A stretch of 40,919 bases of DNA from Acidobacteriota bacterium (GCA_003165465.1 PLUM01000098.1:257-41175); one strand, 5' to 3'; positions 8,510-15,846 are shown, counted from the first letter of the stretch. The notes: generated by a model from the sequence alone, not told the origin. A program made the numbers and translations.

Positions 8510-8756
8510 CCCGAACGGCAAGAACAGGGCGTTCCGATGTCTGACAAAATATACAAGATCAAACACGAAGCTGCTGTCACTCCTCTGGATGCGATTGTCA
8601 AATGGTCGAAAAGAATGGTTGGGGTGCATGCGCGCCTACCTGTCAACCTTTCAGATAAACCGAGTCGGCGCCGTCAGGACGATAAGCATGCTCCTTCGCT
8701 CACGTTGAGATCTCGCCTGCTGCACTTTCGCAGTGCACCAAAGAGCTGGGTCAACT

Positions 8757-9070
8757 GGACCGCTGGCGCGGATCAACCGTGAGTTGGGAGACGACTTTGA
8801 CCTCAGGGCATTCGGCCATTTGGCGCGATACAACGAGTTCGAACGGCGCATTGAGATGCACCTGCTTTCGCGATGTCGCCAGGACGTGTCTATTCCTGGA
8901 GCTGGCTGCGGTGTTTTTTCATCAGTGGCGAGACGATCTGGACGGAGAGCTCCTATAAATACTGAATCAATGAAATAGTCCAAATGGCTCAAAGCTCCGG
9001 TTCTCGCTCGGAGGCCCAATGGGTGGACGAGAAATGGCCGTTTGCGGAGAGCCTAGTGATCGCTGGGTGA
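8757..9070 (+). pseudogene. C-terminal remnant of EgtD-type methyltransferase, frameshifted and with an in-frame stop
   Basis: From about 8757 one frame reads LARINRELGDDFDLRAFGHL, then ARYNEFERRIEMHLLSR, a near-perfect match to the conserved C-terminal block of EgtD (INRELG.DFDL..F.H.A.YN....RIEMHL.S). Around 8895-8922 the frame changes, and from 8924 another frame reads SGETIWTESSYKY, the substrate-site motif GE.I.TE.S.KY. A TGA at 8963-8965 follows at once, after which the same frame continues INEIVQMAQSSG, WVDEKWPFAESLVIAG and stops at 9068-9070, consistent with the final EgtD strand. So the true C-terminus is here but carries one frameshift and one nonsense codon. The missing middle, roughly 100-130 residues, should lie between this and the 7.1-7.3 kb fragment; instead the HEAT and ankyrin genes are there. 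Positions 8510-8756 show nothing I recognise. Confidence 0.85.
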
Positions 9071-9140
9071 GGGCTGGTAGAATGCACCTGGACATTTTCA
9101 GAGCCCGCAACGGCTCATGGGCCAGCCAAAAGGAAACAAG

Positions 9141-10046
9141 ATGCCAACCATCGAAGACCGCTGGCCCGCACTGCCCCTAGCCGAATGGCAGGACACCTTT
9201 GCCACTCTGCACATGTGGACCCAGGTTGTCGGAAAAGTTCGTTTAGCGCTTAGCCCTCGGATCAACCATTGGTGGGGATCGACTTTTTTCGTCACCGCTC
9301 GCGGTTTAACGACCTCGCCGATACCGTACGAGAAGGGAGTTTTTGAGATTAACTTCGATTTCACAGCACACACCTTGGAGGTCACTACCAGCCGCGGCGA
9401 AAGCAGGGCTTTTCGTTTAATCCCCTGTACGGTTGCCGAATTTTATGCGGAACTCATGGGCGCGCTGCATTCACTTGGCGTCAATGTAAAAGTGTGGCCC
9501 ATGCCCGTGGAAGTACCCCGGCCTGTTCGGTTCGACTTGGATGAGAGTCACGCGGCTTACGATAGTGAATATGCGCATCGTTTCTGGCAAATTCTCGTCA
9601 GCGTGAGCACCGTTTTCTGGGAATTTCGCTCACGATTCATTGGCAAGTCGAGCCCCGTCCATTTCTTCTGGAGCAGTTTCGATCTGGCGGTTACTCGCTT
9701 CTCCGGCAGGCGCGCCCCCGAGCGTCCGGGTGCCGATCCTATTACCATAGAGGCCTATTCACATGAAGTTATCAGTGTGGGATTTTGGCCCGGCGATGGC
9801 GAGATTGTGAAGGATGCAGCCTTCTACGCGTACGCCGCGCCGGAGCCGGCTGGGTTTAAGGAACGTTCGGTGGACCCCGCAAAGGCTTTCTATAGTAAGG
9901 AGAAAAACGAATTCTTTCTGATGTATGACGACGTTCGATTGTCGGGCTCTCCTAGGCGCGCGCTGCTGGATTTTTGCCAGAGCACCTACGAAGCAGGAGC
10001 CACTCTAGGAAATTGGGATCGTCGACAGTTGGAACGACCGGCGTAA
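9141..10046 (+). CDS. DUF5996 family protein
   Basis: A 301-residue soluble protein of the DUF5996 family. Hallmarks are the opening WPALPLAEWQDTFATLHMWT, the strand-turn INHWWGSTFFVTARGLTTSP, FEINFDFTAHTL, and in the C-terminal half the motif FFWSSFDLAVTRFSGRRAP followed by SHEVISVGFWPGDG. The start is set at ATG 9141 with AGGA 7 bases upstream; an ATG at 9117 in the same frame lacks one. No function is known for the family, though the members are widespread single-copy cytoplasmic proteins. It stands alone between the egtD remnant and a small zinc-finger gene. Confidence 0.85.
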   Translation: MPTIEDRWPALPLAEWQDTFATLHMWTQVVGKVRLALSPRINHWWGSTFFVTARGLTTSPIPYEKGVFEINFDFTAHTLEVTTSRGESRAFRLIPCTVAEFYAELMGALHSLGVNVKVWPMPVEVPRPVRFDLDESHAAYDSEYAHRFWQILVSVSTVFWEFRSRFIGKSSPVHFFWSSFDLAVTRFSGRRAPERPGADPITIEAYSHEVISVGFWPGDGEIVKDAAFYAYAAPEPAGFKERSVDPAKAFYSKEKNEFFLMYDDVRLSGSPRRALLDFCQSTYEAGATLGNWDRRQLERPA

Positions 10047-10089
10047 TCGGCTAACCATTCCCGATTTTGCTAGGTCATGGGAGGAAGTG

Positions 10090-10362
10090 ATGGTGCTGAA
10101 ATGCATACACCTAGATCAAGTTAAGTTCACCGAAACCAGCAAACACATTTGCGAAGACTGCGCAAAAACGGGAGATACATGGCTCCACCTGCGAATGTGT
10201 CTCATTTGTGGGCACGTCGGTTGCTGCGATTCATCGAAAAACAAACACGCCACCAAGCACTTCCACCGGACTAAGCACCCTTTAATTCGATCCATCGAAC
10301 CCGGCGAGACATGGACTTGGTGCTATGTGGATGAAATCGAGCCAGTCGAGCTTGGAGCTTGA
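10090..10362 (+). CDS. Free-standing UBP-type zinc finger protein
   Basis: A 90-residue protein consisting almost entirely of a UBP (ubiquitin carboxyl-terminal hydrolase-type) zinc finger. Candidate ligands in order are Cys5 and His7, Cys21 and Cys24, Cys37 and Cys40, Cys45, and His53, His57 and His63, with the core phrases CLICGHVGCCDSS and HPLIRSIEPGETWTWCYVD. In eukaryotes this fold binds the free C-terminal tail of ubiquitin. Bacteria have many single-domain members of unproven role, often beside redox or chlorine-stress genes. GGAGG ends 5 bases before ATG 10090; a GTG at 10087 is an alternative start. No protease or ubiquitin-like protein gene is adjacent. Confidence 0.85.
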   Translation: MVLKCIHLDQVKFTETSKHICEDCAKTGDTWLHLRMCLICGHVGCCDSSKNKHATKHFHRTKHPLIRSIEPGETWTWCYVDEIEPVELGA

Positions 10363-10425
10363 GCCTCGCCCCACGAAACCCGTCTCCGAGCCACATGAGA
10401 TTCTCCGTGCCGAAGGAACTTTTCG

Positions 10426-10661
10426 ATGCGCGCGGACGATCAATATCAAGCAATCATTATCGGTTCAGGCCAGGGTGGAACTCCGTTATGGATGGCGCTC
10501 GCGGCCTCCGTGTCCTCGGGCTGGAAGGTGACGAAGTCATGTCTATCTTGCAGTTAGCGATGATGGGTAAACTACCCCACACCACTTTGCGCGATGCCGT
10601 CTTTGTTCAGCCTACGCTTGGCGAATCCTTCAACAACCTCTTCACGCGTTTCGATTCGTAA
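10426..10661 (+). pseudogene. Internally deleted mercuric-reductase-like flavoprotein disulfide oxidoreductase
   Basis: ATG 10426 opens a frame reading MRADDQYQAIIIGSGQGGTP then LWMALAAS, the FAD-binding GxGxxG start of the mercuric reductase/dihydrolipoamide dehydrogenase family (usually ...AIIIGAGQAGPPLA..LA). By about 10508 the message switches to another frame, which reads VLGLEGDEVMSILQLAMMGK then LPHTTLRDAVFVQPTLGESF and NNLFTRFDS, the C-terminal dimerisation domain of the same family with its normal stop at 10659-10661. About 380-400 residues in between, including the redox disulfide and NADPH domain, are gone. Both ends of one gene in order, joined within about 10 bases, mean a single internal deletion of roughly 1.2 kb. 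The product cannot be functional. Confidence 0.85.
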
Positions 10662-10684
10662 TCGAAGTTGGGCGCACTCACGAA

Positions 10685-10864
10685 CTACTGCCAGGACCCG
10701 AGCAGACCCCGCAGTAGCACGAGTGCTCCCAAATGGTATGCGTTGTGATCCGCCACGAGCAACGCTTCGCGCAGAATCGTTTTCCCGTCGCCGTGCGGAA
10801 TGGGAGCGAGCAAATCGATCGATTCGTTCGCAACCAGCTCACACATCGCTTTAAGGTCTGCGCG
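10685..10864 (-). pseudogene. C-terminal stub of a DinB superfamily protein
   Basis: On the minus strand, from 10864 to the TAG at 10685-10687, the frame reads [40 protein letters not shown] and [19 protein letters not shown]. This matches the last third of DinB/DUF664-like proteins, including the metal-binding HGDG....[14 protein letters not shown] helix. The N-terminal two thirds are absent, because the sequence upstream (above 10864) is the recombinase fragment on the opposite strand. So the two broken genes meet head to head within about 4 bases. It is distinct from the EgtB DinB_2 domain at 6.6 kb. Confidence 0.75.
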
Positions 10865-10867
10865 AAA

Positions 10868-11221
10868 AGCGGACGGCCCCTCAATTTAGCCAACCTCGCC
10901 CGTCGCGTCATAGTTCCCAATCTGCGCACAGATGGGGTAGAATGTTGGTCAGGTTGGCACGGGTTTCGTCGCGGATTGGCCACAAATCTTTTTGAACTTG
11001 GTGAAGACGAGGCGACGATCCAAGCTATCCTGCGGCATGCTGACGTAAGGACCACTCGACGCCACTACATCAAGAAGAACGTGGTGTCGGAGGAATCGAA
11101 GCACGCAATGAACCGGCTCGCAAAAGTCTTCAGGAAGATGCAGAAGCCAGCGCGTGGCCGTTCAGCTTTGGGTACAAGCGTGGGTACGCCGAGAAATCGA
11201 AAGCCTCAGAAAAGCCAATAA
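10868..11221 (+). pseudogene. C-terminal fragment of a tyrosine recombinase (phage-type integrase)
   Basis: From about 10868 the frame reads [20 protein letters not shown], then WHGFRRGLATNLFELGEDEA, TIQAILRHADVRTTRRHYIK. These are the catalytic box II elements of tyrosine recombinases: H-x-x-R in HGFRR, the second His in LRHADVRTT, and the nucleophile Tyr in HYIK. The N-terminal core-binding domain and the first catalytic Arg are missing, because the upstream sequence is a DinB stub. Upstream open reading (to 10733) is only the antisense of that stub. The fragment ends at 11221, 13 bases before the tRNA-His on the same strand, so it may have belonged to an island that used this tRNA or a neighbouring site. 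Confidence 0.82.
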
Positions 11222-11234
11222 AACATTGGCGATG

Positions 11235-11310
11235 GTGAGCGTAGCTCAGCTGGTAGAGCATCGGTCTGTGGCACCGAGGGTCGCGGGTTCAAACCCCGTC
11301 GCTCACCCCA
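11235..11310 (+). tRNA. tRNA-His (anticodon GTG)
   Basis: A complete cloverleaf. The acceptor GTGAGCG (11235-11241) pairs with CGCTCAC (11300-11306); D-arm GCTC..GAGC; anticodon stem TCGGT/ACCGA with loop CTGTGGC (anticodon GTG, His); T-arm GCGGG TTCAAAC CCCGT; discriminator C at 11307 and encoded CCA at 11308-11310. The base before the acceptor, 11234, is G and can pair with discriminator C73, the tRNA-His-specific G-1. The gene is intact although a truncated integrase lies just upstream. I see no partial duplicate of its 3' end elsewhere in the window. Confidence 0.97.
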
Positions 11311-11553
11311 AATTTTCTTCCATTGTTTTTTAAAAAATCTTCCAATTCTAAAAATTACGGCGATGCCGGTGCGATGCGCGTCTTCGTTTGCGGCGTTTGC
11401 TTTGCGGCTTCCCATCGGCGGGGCGATGAGTATAATGCTCCGGCAGAAGACGAACTTCGTGCGGGCGCGATCCAACTGGCGGGGCGATGCACTTTGTATG
11501 CAGACAGCGGGCGCTCGAATCCCATCGCTGGGATCTCATGAGGTAATCCATCC

Positions 11554-13317
11554 ATGGCATTTGAAGAATACCAAGGGGCGATGTTCAGCCAGCAATGGAA
11601 AGCTTCCGCGAGAAAATATCAGGTTGTGGCTGACGAGGACGTAAAGATCGGCATGACCGATGGGACCAAACTCAGCGCCAATGTGTGGCGGCCCACCGGC
11701 GACGGAAAGTTTCCGGCCATACTCAGCTTCCACTGTTACCACTCCGACGGGCAAACCGGGCCGATCAAGCCGGCGGCATTATCCACGGCGCAGTGGAGAA
11801 ATCCCGGACAGGAGCGCACGAACGCTTCGCTCGAATCGGGCGATCCGCTATTTTTTGCCCGGCGCGGGTACACGCATGTGGTGTGCAATGCGCGCGGCAC
11901 GGGAAAATCGGAAGGCCTGTGGGACTTCTCCGGCCCACAGGAAGTACGCGATGTATACGACACCATCGAATGGCTGGCGGCGCAGCCCTGGTGTGACGGC
12001 ACTGTGGGGATGTTTGGAGTTTCGTATTTCGCCTGGATCCAATTGTTTGTCGCGGCGCTCAACCCGCCGCATCTGAAAACGATTTTCTGCCCGTGGGGCT
12101 CGACCGATTTCTATCGCGACTTTATCTACCGCGGGGGAATTTTTTCCTACAAGTGGCCCGCCGGTTGGTCCGCCACGTCGCTGACATATGGAAAATGCAG
12201 GCCCGCGAATGTCTCCAAACAAAAAATGGGAGAGAAGAAATATCGCGAGGCCATTGCGCGGCTGCTGGAGGACGACGATGTCCGCGACATCCCCGAACTG
12301 GTTGCCGCGCTGAAGGATCCGGAAGCGGGCGTGAATCCGTTCCTTGTGGACCTCGCGCTGCATCCGCTATACGACGAATATTGGAAGGAACGCACGGTGG
12401 ATTACAGCAAGATCAAGATCCCCGCGTATATTGGGGGATGCTGGGGAATGTTCGGCATTCACACGCCGGCGGCATTTCGCAGCTGGGAGCAATTGAATGT
12501 GCCCAAGAAAATGATTCTCGGCCCGAAAGTTTATCTCGACCGCCCGGTCTACCAGTTGCAGCACGAGGCGGTTCGCTGGTTCGATCACTGGATCAAGGGG
12601 ATTAACACCGGGATCATGGACGAGCCGCCCATTCGGATTTTTATCATGGGCACGGGCGAGTGGAAGAACACCACGCAATGGCCGCTGCCGGAAACGAAAT
12701 GGACGCCGTTTTATCTGCACGAAGCCGGGCTTCTCAACGAGCACGAGCACTGGAGCCATGAAGGAAGCGATTCGTTCGAGGATTCGCCATGGATGCGCGG
12801 GGCTTTGCAGTACGCGACGCCGCCGCTCGTGGAAAACACGGAAATCTGCGGCCCCATCGCATTGAAGCTGTACGCGTCCACCACCAGCACCGACATTCAT
12901 TGGATTATTTCCCTGCTGGAAATCGACGCCGAGGGCAAGGAGCGTTTCCTCACCAAGGGCTGGTTGAAGGGATCGCACCGGCAACTGGACCTCGAAAAAT
13001 CGAAGCCCTGGGAACCGATTCACAAGCACACCGCGCCCGAGCCACTCACGCCCGGGGCAATCCACGAATTCGACATCAAACTGGTCGGCACCGGAAAACT
13101 TTTTTCCGTCGGATCGAGGATTGCCTTGCGAATCCGCTGCGTCGACGACGAGCCGAAGAATCCGTTTGAACTCGCCGGCAGCGGCAGCATGAGGCGGACG
13201 GCCGTCAGCCGCGTGACCGTTTTTCATAACGACGAGTATCCGTCCGCGCTGCTCCTGCCCGTTACACGCGGCAATATACTGAACACATTTTTTTCGGGCG
13301 GCGCGCTCAACGAATAG
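11554..13317 (+). CDS. CocE/NonD family hydrolase (X-Pro dipeptidyl-peptidase-like)
   Basis: A 587-residue serine hydrolase of the CocE/NonD (peptidase S15) family. The alpha/beta-hydrolase domain covers about residues 25-370: the strand-turn MTDGTKLSANVWRP, the oxyanion region RGYTHVVCNARGTGKSEG, and the nucleophile elbow GVSYFAW with Ser157. The C-terminal jelly-roll domain (about 390-580), with phrases such as ALKLYASTTSTDIHWIISLL and KGSHRQLD, is the usual partner. Relatives cleave esters or acyl bonds (cocaine esterase, glutaryl-7-ACA acylase) or X-Pro peptides. There is no signal peptide, so it should be cytoplasmic. The substrate is unknown. The neighbouring degradative genes suggest ester or amide breakdown. 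The ATG is preceded by weak purine-rich sequence (GATCTCATGAGG). Confidence 0.9.
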   Translation: MAFEEYQGAMFSQQWKASARKYQVVADEDVKIGMTDGTKLSANVWRPTGDGKFPAILSFHCYHSDGQTGPIKPAALSTAQWRNPGQERTNASLESGDPLFFARRGYTHVVCNARGTGKSEGLWDFSGPQEVRDVYDTIEWLAAQPWCDGTVGMFGVSYFAWIQLFVAALNPPHLKTIFCPWGSTDFYRDFIYRGGIFSYKWPAGWSATSLTYGKCRPANVSKQKMGEKKYREAIARLLEDDDVRDIPELVAALKDPEAGVNPFLVDLALHPLYDEYWKERTVDYSKIKIPAYIGGCWGMFGIHTPAAFRSWEQLNVPKKMILGPKVYLDRPVYQLQHEAVRWFDHWIKGINTGIMDEPPIRIFIMGTGEWKNTTQWPLPETKWTPFYLHEAGLLNEHEHWSHEGSDSFEDSPWMRGALQYATPPLVENTEICGPIALKLYASTTSTDIHWIISLLEIDAEGKERFLTKGWLKGSHRQLDLEKSKPWEPIHKHTAPEPLTPGAIHEFDIKLVGTGKLFSVGSRIALRIRCVDDEPKNPFELAGSGSMRRTAVSRVTVFHNDEYPSALLLPVTRGNILNTFFSGGALNE

Positions 13318-13366
13318 AGGATGTACTGTTTCTATTTTTTCTGGGCGGGACGCGGGCGGAAAAACT

Positions 13367-13431
13367 CCGGGTCTGAAGACCCGGGCTACAGGATTTGCGG
13401 GCTCCTGTAGCCCGCCTCTTCAGAGGCGGGG
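13367..13431. repeat. Palindromic intergenic repeat, family B, copy 1
   Basis: Two hairpins in tandem: CCGGGTCTGAAGACCCGG followed by GCTACA (13367-13390), a short spacer, then TGTAGCCCGCCTCTTCAGAGG continuing to 13431. The outer parts GGCTACA and TGTAGCCC are also inverted, so the whole unit can fold as one large cruciform. It sits between the convergent-free ends of the CocE gene (stop 13317) and the next start (13521), so its RNA hairpins may also act as a terminator. A rearranged copy lies at 20889 and half a copy at 26498. Confidence 0.85.
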
Positions 13432-13520
13432 CCTTTCGCCGGGTCATGCGACACGTTCGCGCACTTTGAAAACTATTATCACGCCAGGAAAAGCCCCGGC
13501 GAACTCAGGAGACAATGCCG

Positions 13521-14636
13521 ATGAAGCGTCCGAATGTGTTCCTCGATAGAAAATCGCTCAATCTTACGTCGAGCGAACGAAATGTATCGCGTCGGAAACT
13601 TCTCGGCATGATTTCGGCGCTTAGCGCGGGGATGGCCGTGGCTCCCCGCTCGTTCGCTCAGAGCGTTGCCGCCGGGCCTAGCATCGGACCTCGCATCATC
13701 GACACGCACCACCACATCTTCCCTCCCGCATTCACGGCCAGGAATTTGAAGCGCATGACGGACGACTCTCCGACGTTTCCCGGCTCCTTCTATTCGAATT
13801 GGACGCCGCGCTACTCGCTCGAACAGATGGACCAGAATGGCGTCGCCACGGCCATCGGATCGATGACCAGCCCCGGCATCTGGTTTGGAAATAACGAGGA
13901 AGGGCGCAGGAACGCGCGCGACTGCAACGAATACGGCGCCAAGCTAACGCAGGATTATCCGGGGCGCTTCGGGATGTGGGGCGCGATTCCCCTGCCGGAT
14001 ACGGACGGCAGCCTGCGCGAAATCGAATATATTTACGACCATCTGAAGCTTGATGGCGTTGGCCTCTTGACGAGCTACGACAACGGAAAATTGCTCGGCC
14101 ATCCCAACTTCGCGCCGGTTCTCGAGGAACTGAATCGTCGCAAGGCCGTCGTCTTCGTCCACCCGACAATCTCCTGCTGCGCCATGCCCATTCTCCACGT
14201 GAACCGCGTGCAGATCGATTTTCCGACGGACACGACCCGCACGATTACGGACCTCATCTACAGCGGCTCGCTCATACGCTTCCCGAACATTCGCTGGATT
14301 TTTTCACACGCGGGAGGAACGATTTTGATGCTGACGCCTCGCCTCGCCGGCGGAGGGCTGACGCCGGAAGAGCGCGCGGCGACGATTCCGAACGGGTTCG
14401 AACACGAATTGCAAAAGCTGTACTACGATGTCGCCAGCGTCGCGCTCAGCCCCATCCCCATGGCGGCCGTGTTCAAGGGCATTCCCATGAACCGTCTTCT
14501 GTTTGGATCGGACATACCGTTCTTCACGATTGAACGGCTCGCCACGGCCGTGAATAAATTTGAAATACCCGCCGCCGATCTTCGCATGATCCAGCGGGAG
14601 AATGCGCTGCAATTGCTGTCGCGCCTGAGGACGTAA
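13521..14636 (+). CDS. Tat-exported amidohydrolase 2 family (metal-dependent hydrolase/decarboxylase)
   Basis: A 371-residue protein from ATG 13521, chosen because AGGAG lies 9 bases upstream; the in-frame ATG at 13515 would be too close. The N-terminus carries a twin-arginine signal (SRRKLLGMISALSAG, cut after SFAQ). The mature part is a TIM-barrel metal enzyme of the amidohydrolase 2/ACMSD group: DTHHHIFP gives the first metal ligands, VFVHPT the barrel His, FSHAGG the next His and LFGSDIPF the catalytic Asp. Relatives decarboxylate or hydrate aromatic ring-cleavage products (ACMSD, 4-oxalomesaconate hydratase, gamma-resorcylate decarboxylase). Export by Tat implies folding with its metal before secretion. 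The exact reaction is unknown. Confidence 0.88.
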   Translation: MKRPNVFLDRKSLNLTSSERNVSRRKLLGMISALSAGMAVAPRSFAQSVAAGPSIGPRIIDTHHHIFPPAFTARNLKRMTDDSPTFPGSFYSNWTPRYSLEQMDQNGVATAIGSMTSPGIWFGNNEEGRRNARDCNEYGAKLTQDYPGRFGMWGAIPLPDTDGSLREIEYIYDHLKLDGVGLLTSYDNGKLLGHPNFAPVLEELNRRKAVVFVHPTISCCAMPILHVNRVQIDFPTDTTRTITDLIYSGSLIRFPNIRWIFSHAGGTILMLTPRLAGGGLTPEERAATIPNGFEHELQKLYYDVASVALSPIPMAAVFKGIPMNRLLFGSDIPFFTIERLATAVNKFEIPAADLRMIQRENALQLLSRLRT

Positions 14637-14711
14637 TAGGCTGCATAAAAAATAATTTATTTCTTCATCGCGGCCGATCGCGATGCATCCGTCAAACAGC
14701 GACACGTTTCA

Positions 14712-14790
14712 GTAGCACAAGCTTCAGCCTGTGTTCTTTTGACTTTCGCTTGCCACAAATCAAAACCACACAGGCTGAAGCCTATACTAC
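14712..14790 (+). repeat. Palindromic intergenic repeat, family A, copy 1
   Basis: A 79-base unit. GTAGCACAAGCTTCAGCCTGTG at the left end is inverted at the right end as CACAGGCTGAAGCCTATACTAC. The inner part contains TTCTTTTGACTTT and CAAATCAAAACC. Both arms also hold a smaller palindrome (GGCTTCAGCC type). Copies are at 21864 (same orientation) and 29061 (inverted). It lies between two convergent genes, in a 280-base gap otherwise holding only a terminator. Confidence 0.88.
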
Positions 14791-14861
14791 TAAAAACATC
14801 CCTAAGTGGAAACGCAATCCAGCTCATCAAGATCGTTTTTCAGAACGAAGCCAGAAAACGA

Positions 14862-14896
14862 AAGGGCGTGAAAGCAGATATCGCTTCCACGCCCTT
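14862..14896 (-). terminator. Rho-independent-like terminator of the MBL-fold hydrolase gene
   Basis: On the minus strand the hairpin AAGGGCGTGGAAGC / GCTTTCACGCCCTT with a 7-base loop is followed by TCGTTTTCTGG. It begins 20 bases past the stop of the metallo-beta-lactamase-fold gene at 14917. The T run is short and broken, so efficiency is uncertain. Confidence 0.6.
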
Positions 14897-14916
14897 CGAT
14901 CAATCCAAAAGCTAAA

Positions 14917-15846
14917 TTACTGAGACTGTTCGTAAACCCGCAGCACTTCGCCCGCGACGTTGTTGGGATTCGGCCAGTCCGGGTACTTCGCCTTCAGTTC
15001 CGCCGTGATGGTTTTCCCGGCATCTTCGGCCGAGACGCCTTGCTTCTTGAGGTCCAGCGCGCGCGCCTGCAGCGCCAGGAAGTACGTGCGCACCACGCCG
15101 ATCTGCGAAGCGTCCACGATGGCCGGGCCGTGATCGGGCACGATGAACTTCGGATGCAGCGCCTCGACCTGATCGAGAATGGCAAGCCATCCTTTCAGGC
15201 TCGCGTCCGCGTTCGGCATGATTGGGAAAATATTTTTCTGGACGATGTCTCCGGGGATCAGGACGCTGTCCTCCTCGACGAAAATCAACTCGTCACCCTT
15301 GGTGTGGGCCGGGCCAACGTAAAACAGGCGGGCGGTGACGCCGCCGAGATCGAGTTTTGCTTCGCGGTCGAAGAGGACGTCCGGCGGGCGAAACTTCACA
15401 TTCTGGAGCAAGTCCAAGTTTTGGGCCGACATTTTCCTGAAAGCGTCCATATGGGCGCCTACACTCTTATTCATTTCCTCCTGTTGCACGGTGTTTCGTA
15501 TGATGATCGCGCTCGCCGGGAACGCCTGTTCGCCCGTCGTGTGTTCGGAATGGTAGTGCGTGGTCGTGAGATAAAGAATCGGGCTTTTGGCGAGCTTTTG
15601 CTCGGCGTGCATGACGGTGACTCCATTGCGCTCGCCCAGCCCCGTGTCGACGACCAGCGTCGCGCGAATTCCGACCACGATTGCGACGTTGGGAAATCCT
15701 TCGATCACATACACGTGATCGGACACACGCTTCAGATCGTTTTCCGACAGGAGCGGCTGCTTGAGCTGAGCCTTGGCGAGCGCGGGCATCAAAGCCGCTC
15801 CCGCGACAATCAAGAAAACCGCTAACCGCTTATTCCATATCGACAT
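14917..15846 (-). CDS. Exported metallo-beta-lactamase-fold hydrolase
   Basis: A 309-residue protein from ATG 15846, where a purine-rich GAAAGAGAGA precedes the start and the signal peptide begins (hydrophobic LAVFLIVAGAALMPALAKAQ). The zinc motif reads THYHSEH, so it is HxHxEH rather than the usual HxHxDH. The other family elements are VVDTGLGE, the His in VGPAHTKGD, the Asp in LIPGDIV, and the last His in VPDHGP. This architecture resembles secreted SoxH-like or subclass B3-like hydrolases that cleave ring or ester bonds, not classical lactamases. It is the last gene of a loose same-strand run: PQQ dehydrogenase, cupin, cupin, this gene (gaps 178, 100 and 82 bases). The substrate is unknown. 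Confidence 0.88.
   Translation of the reverse strand: MSIWNKRLAVFLIVAGAALMPALAKAQLKQPLLSENDLKRVSDHVYVIEGFPNVAIVVGIRATLVVDTGLGERNGVTVMHAEQKLAKSPILYLTTTHYHSEHTTGEQAFPASAIIIRNTVQQEEMNKSVGAHMDAFRKMSAQNLDLLQNVKFRPPDVLFDREAKLDLGGVTARLFYVGPAHTKGDELIFVEEDSVLIPGDIVQKNIFPIMPNADASLKGWLAILDQVEALHPKFIVPDHGPAIVDASQIGVVRTYFLALQARALDLKKQGVSAEDAGKTITAELKAKYPDWPNPNNVAGEVLRVYEQSQ

Noticed and set aside
8537-8782. 81-codon open frame starting MSDKIYKIKHEAAVTPLDA
   Set aside because: No family resemblance, and its end runs over the egtD remnant in another frame; treated as chance.
10733-10867. Upstream part of the integrase open frame
   Set aside because: It is the antisense of a well-matching DinB tail on the minus strand; recombinase similarity begins only near 10868.
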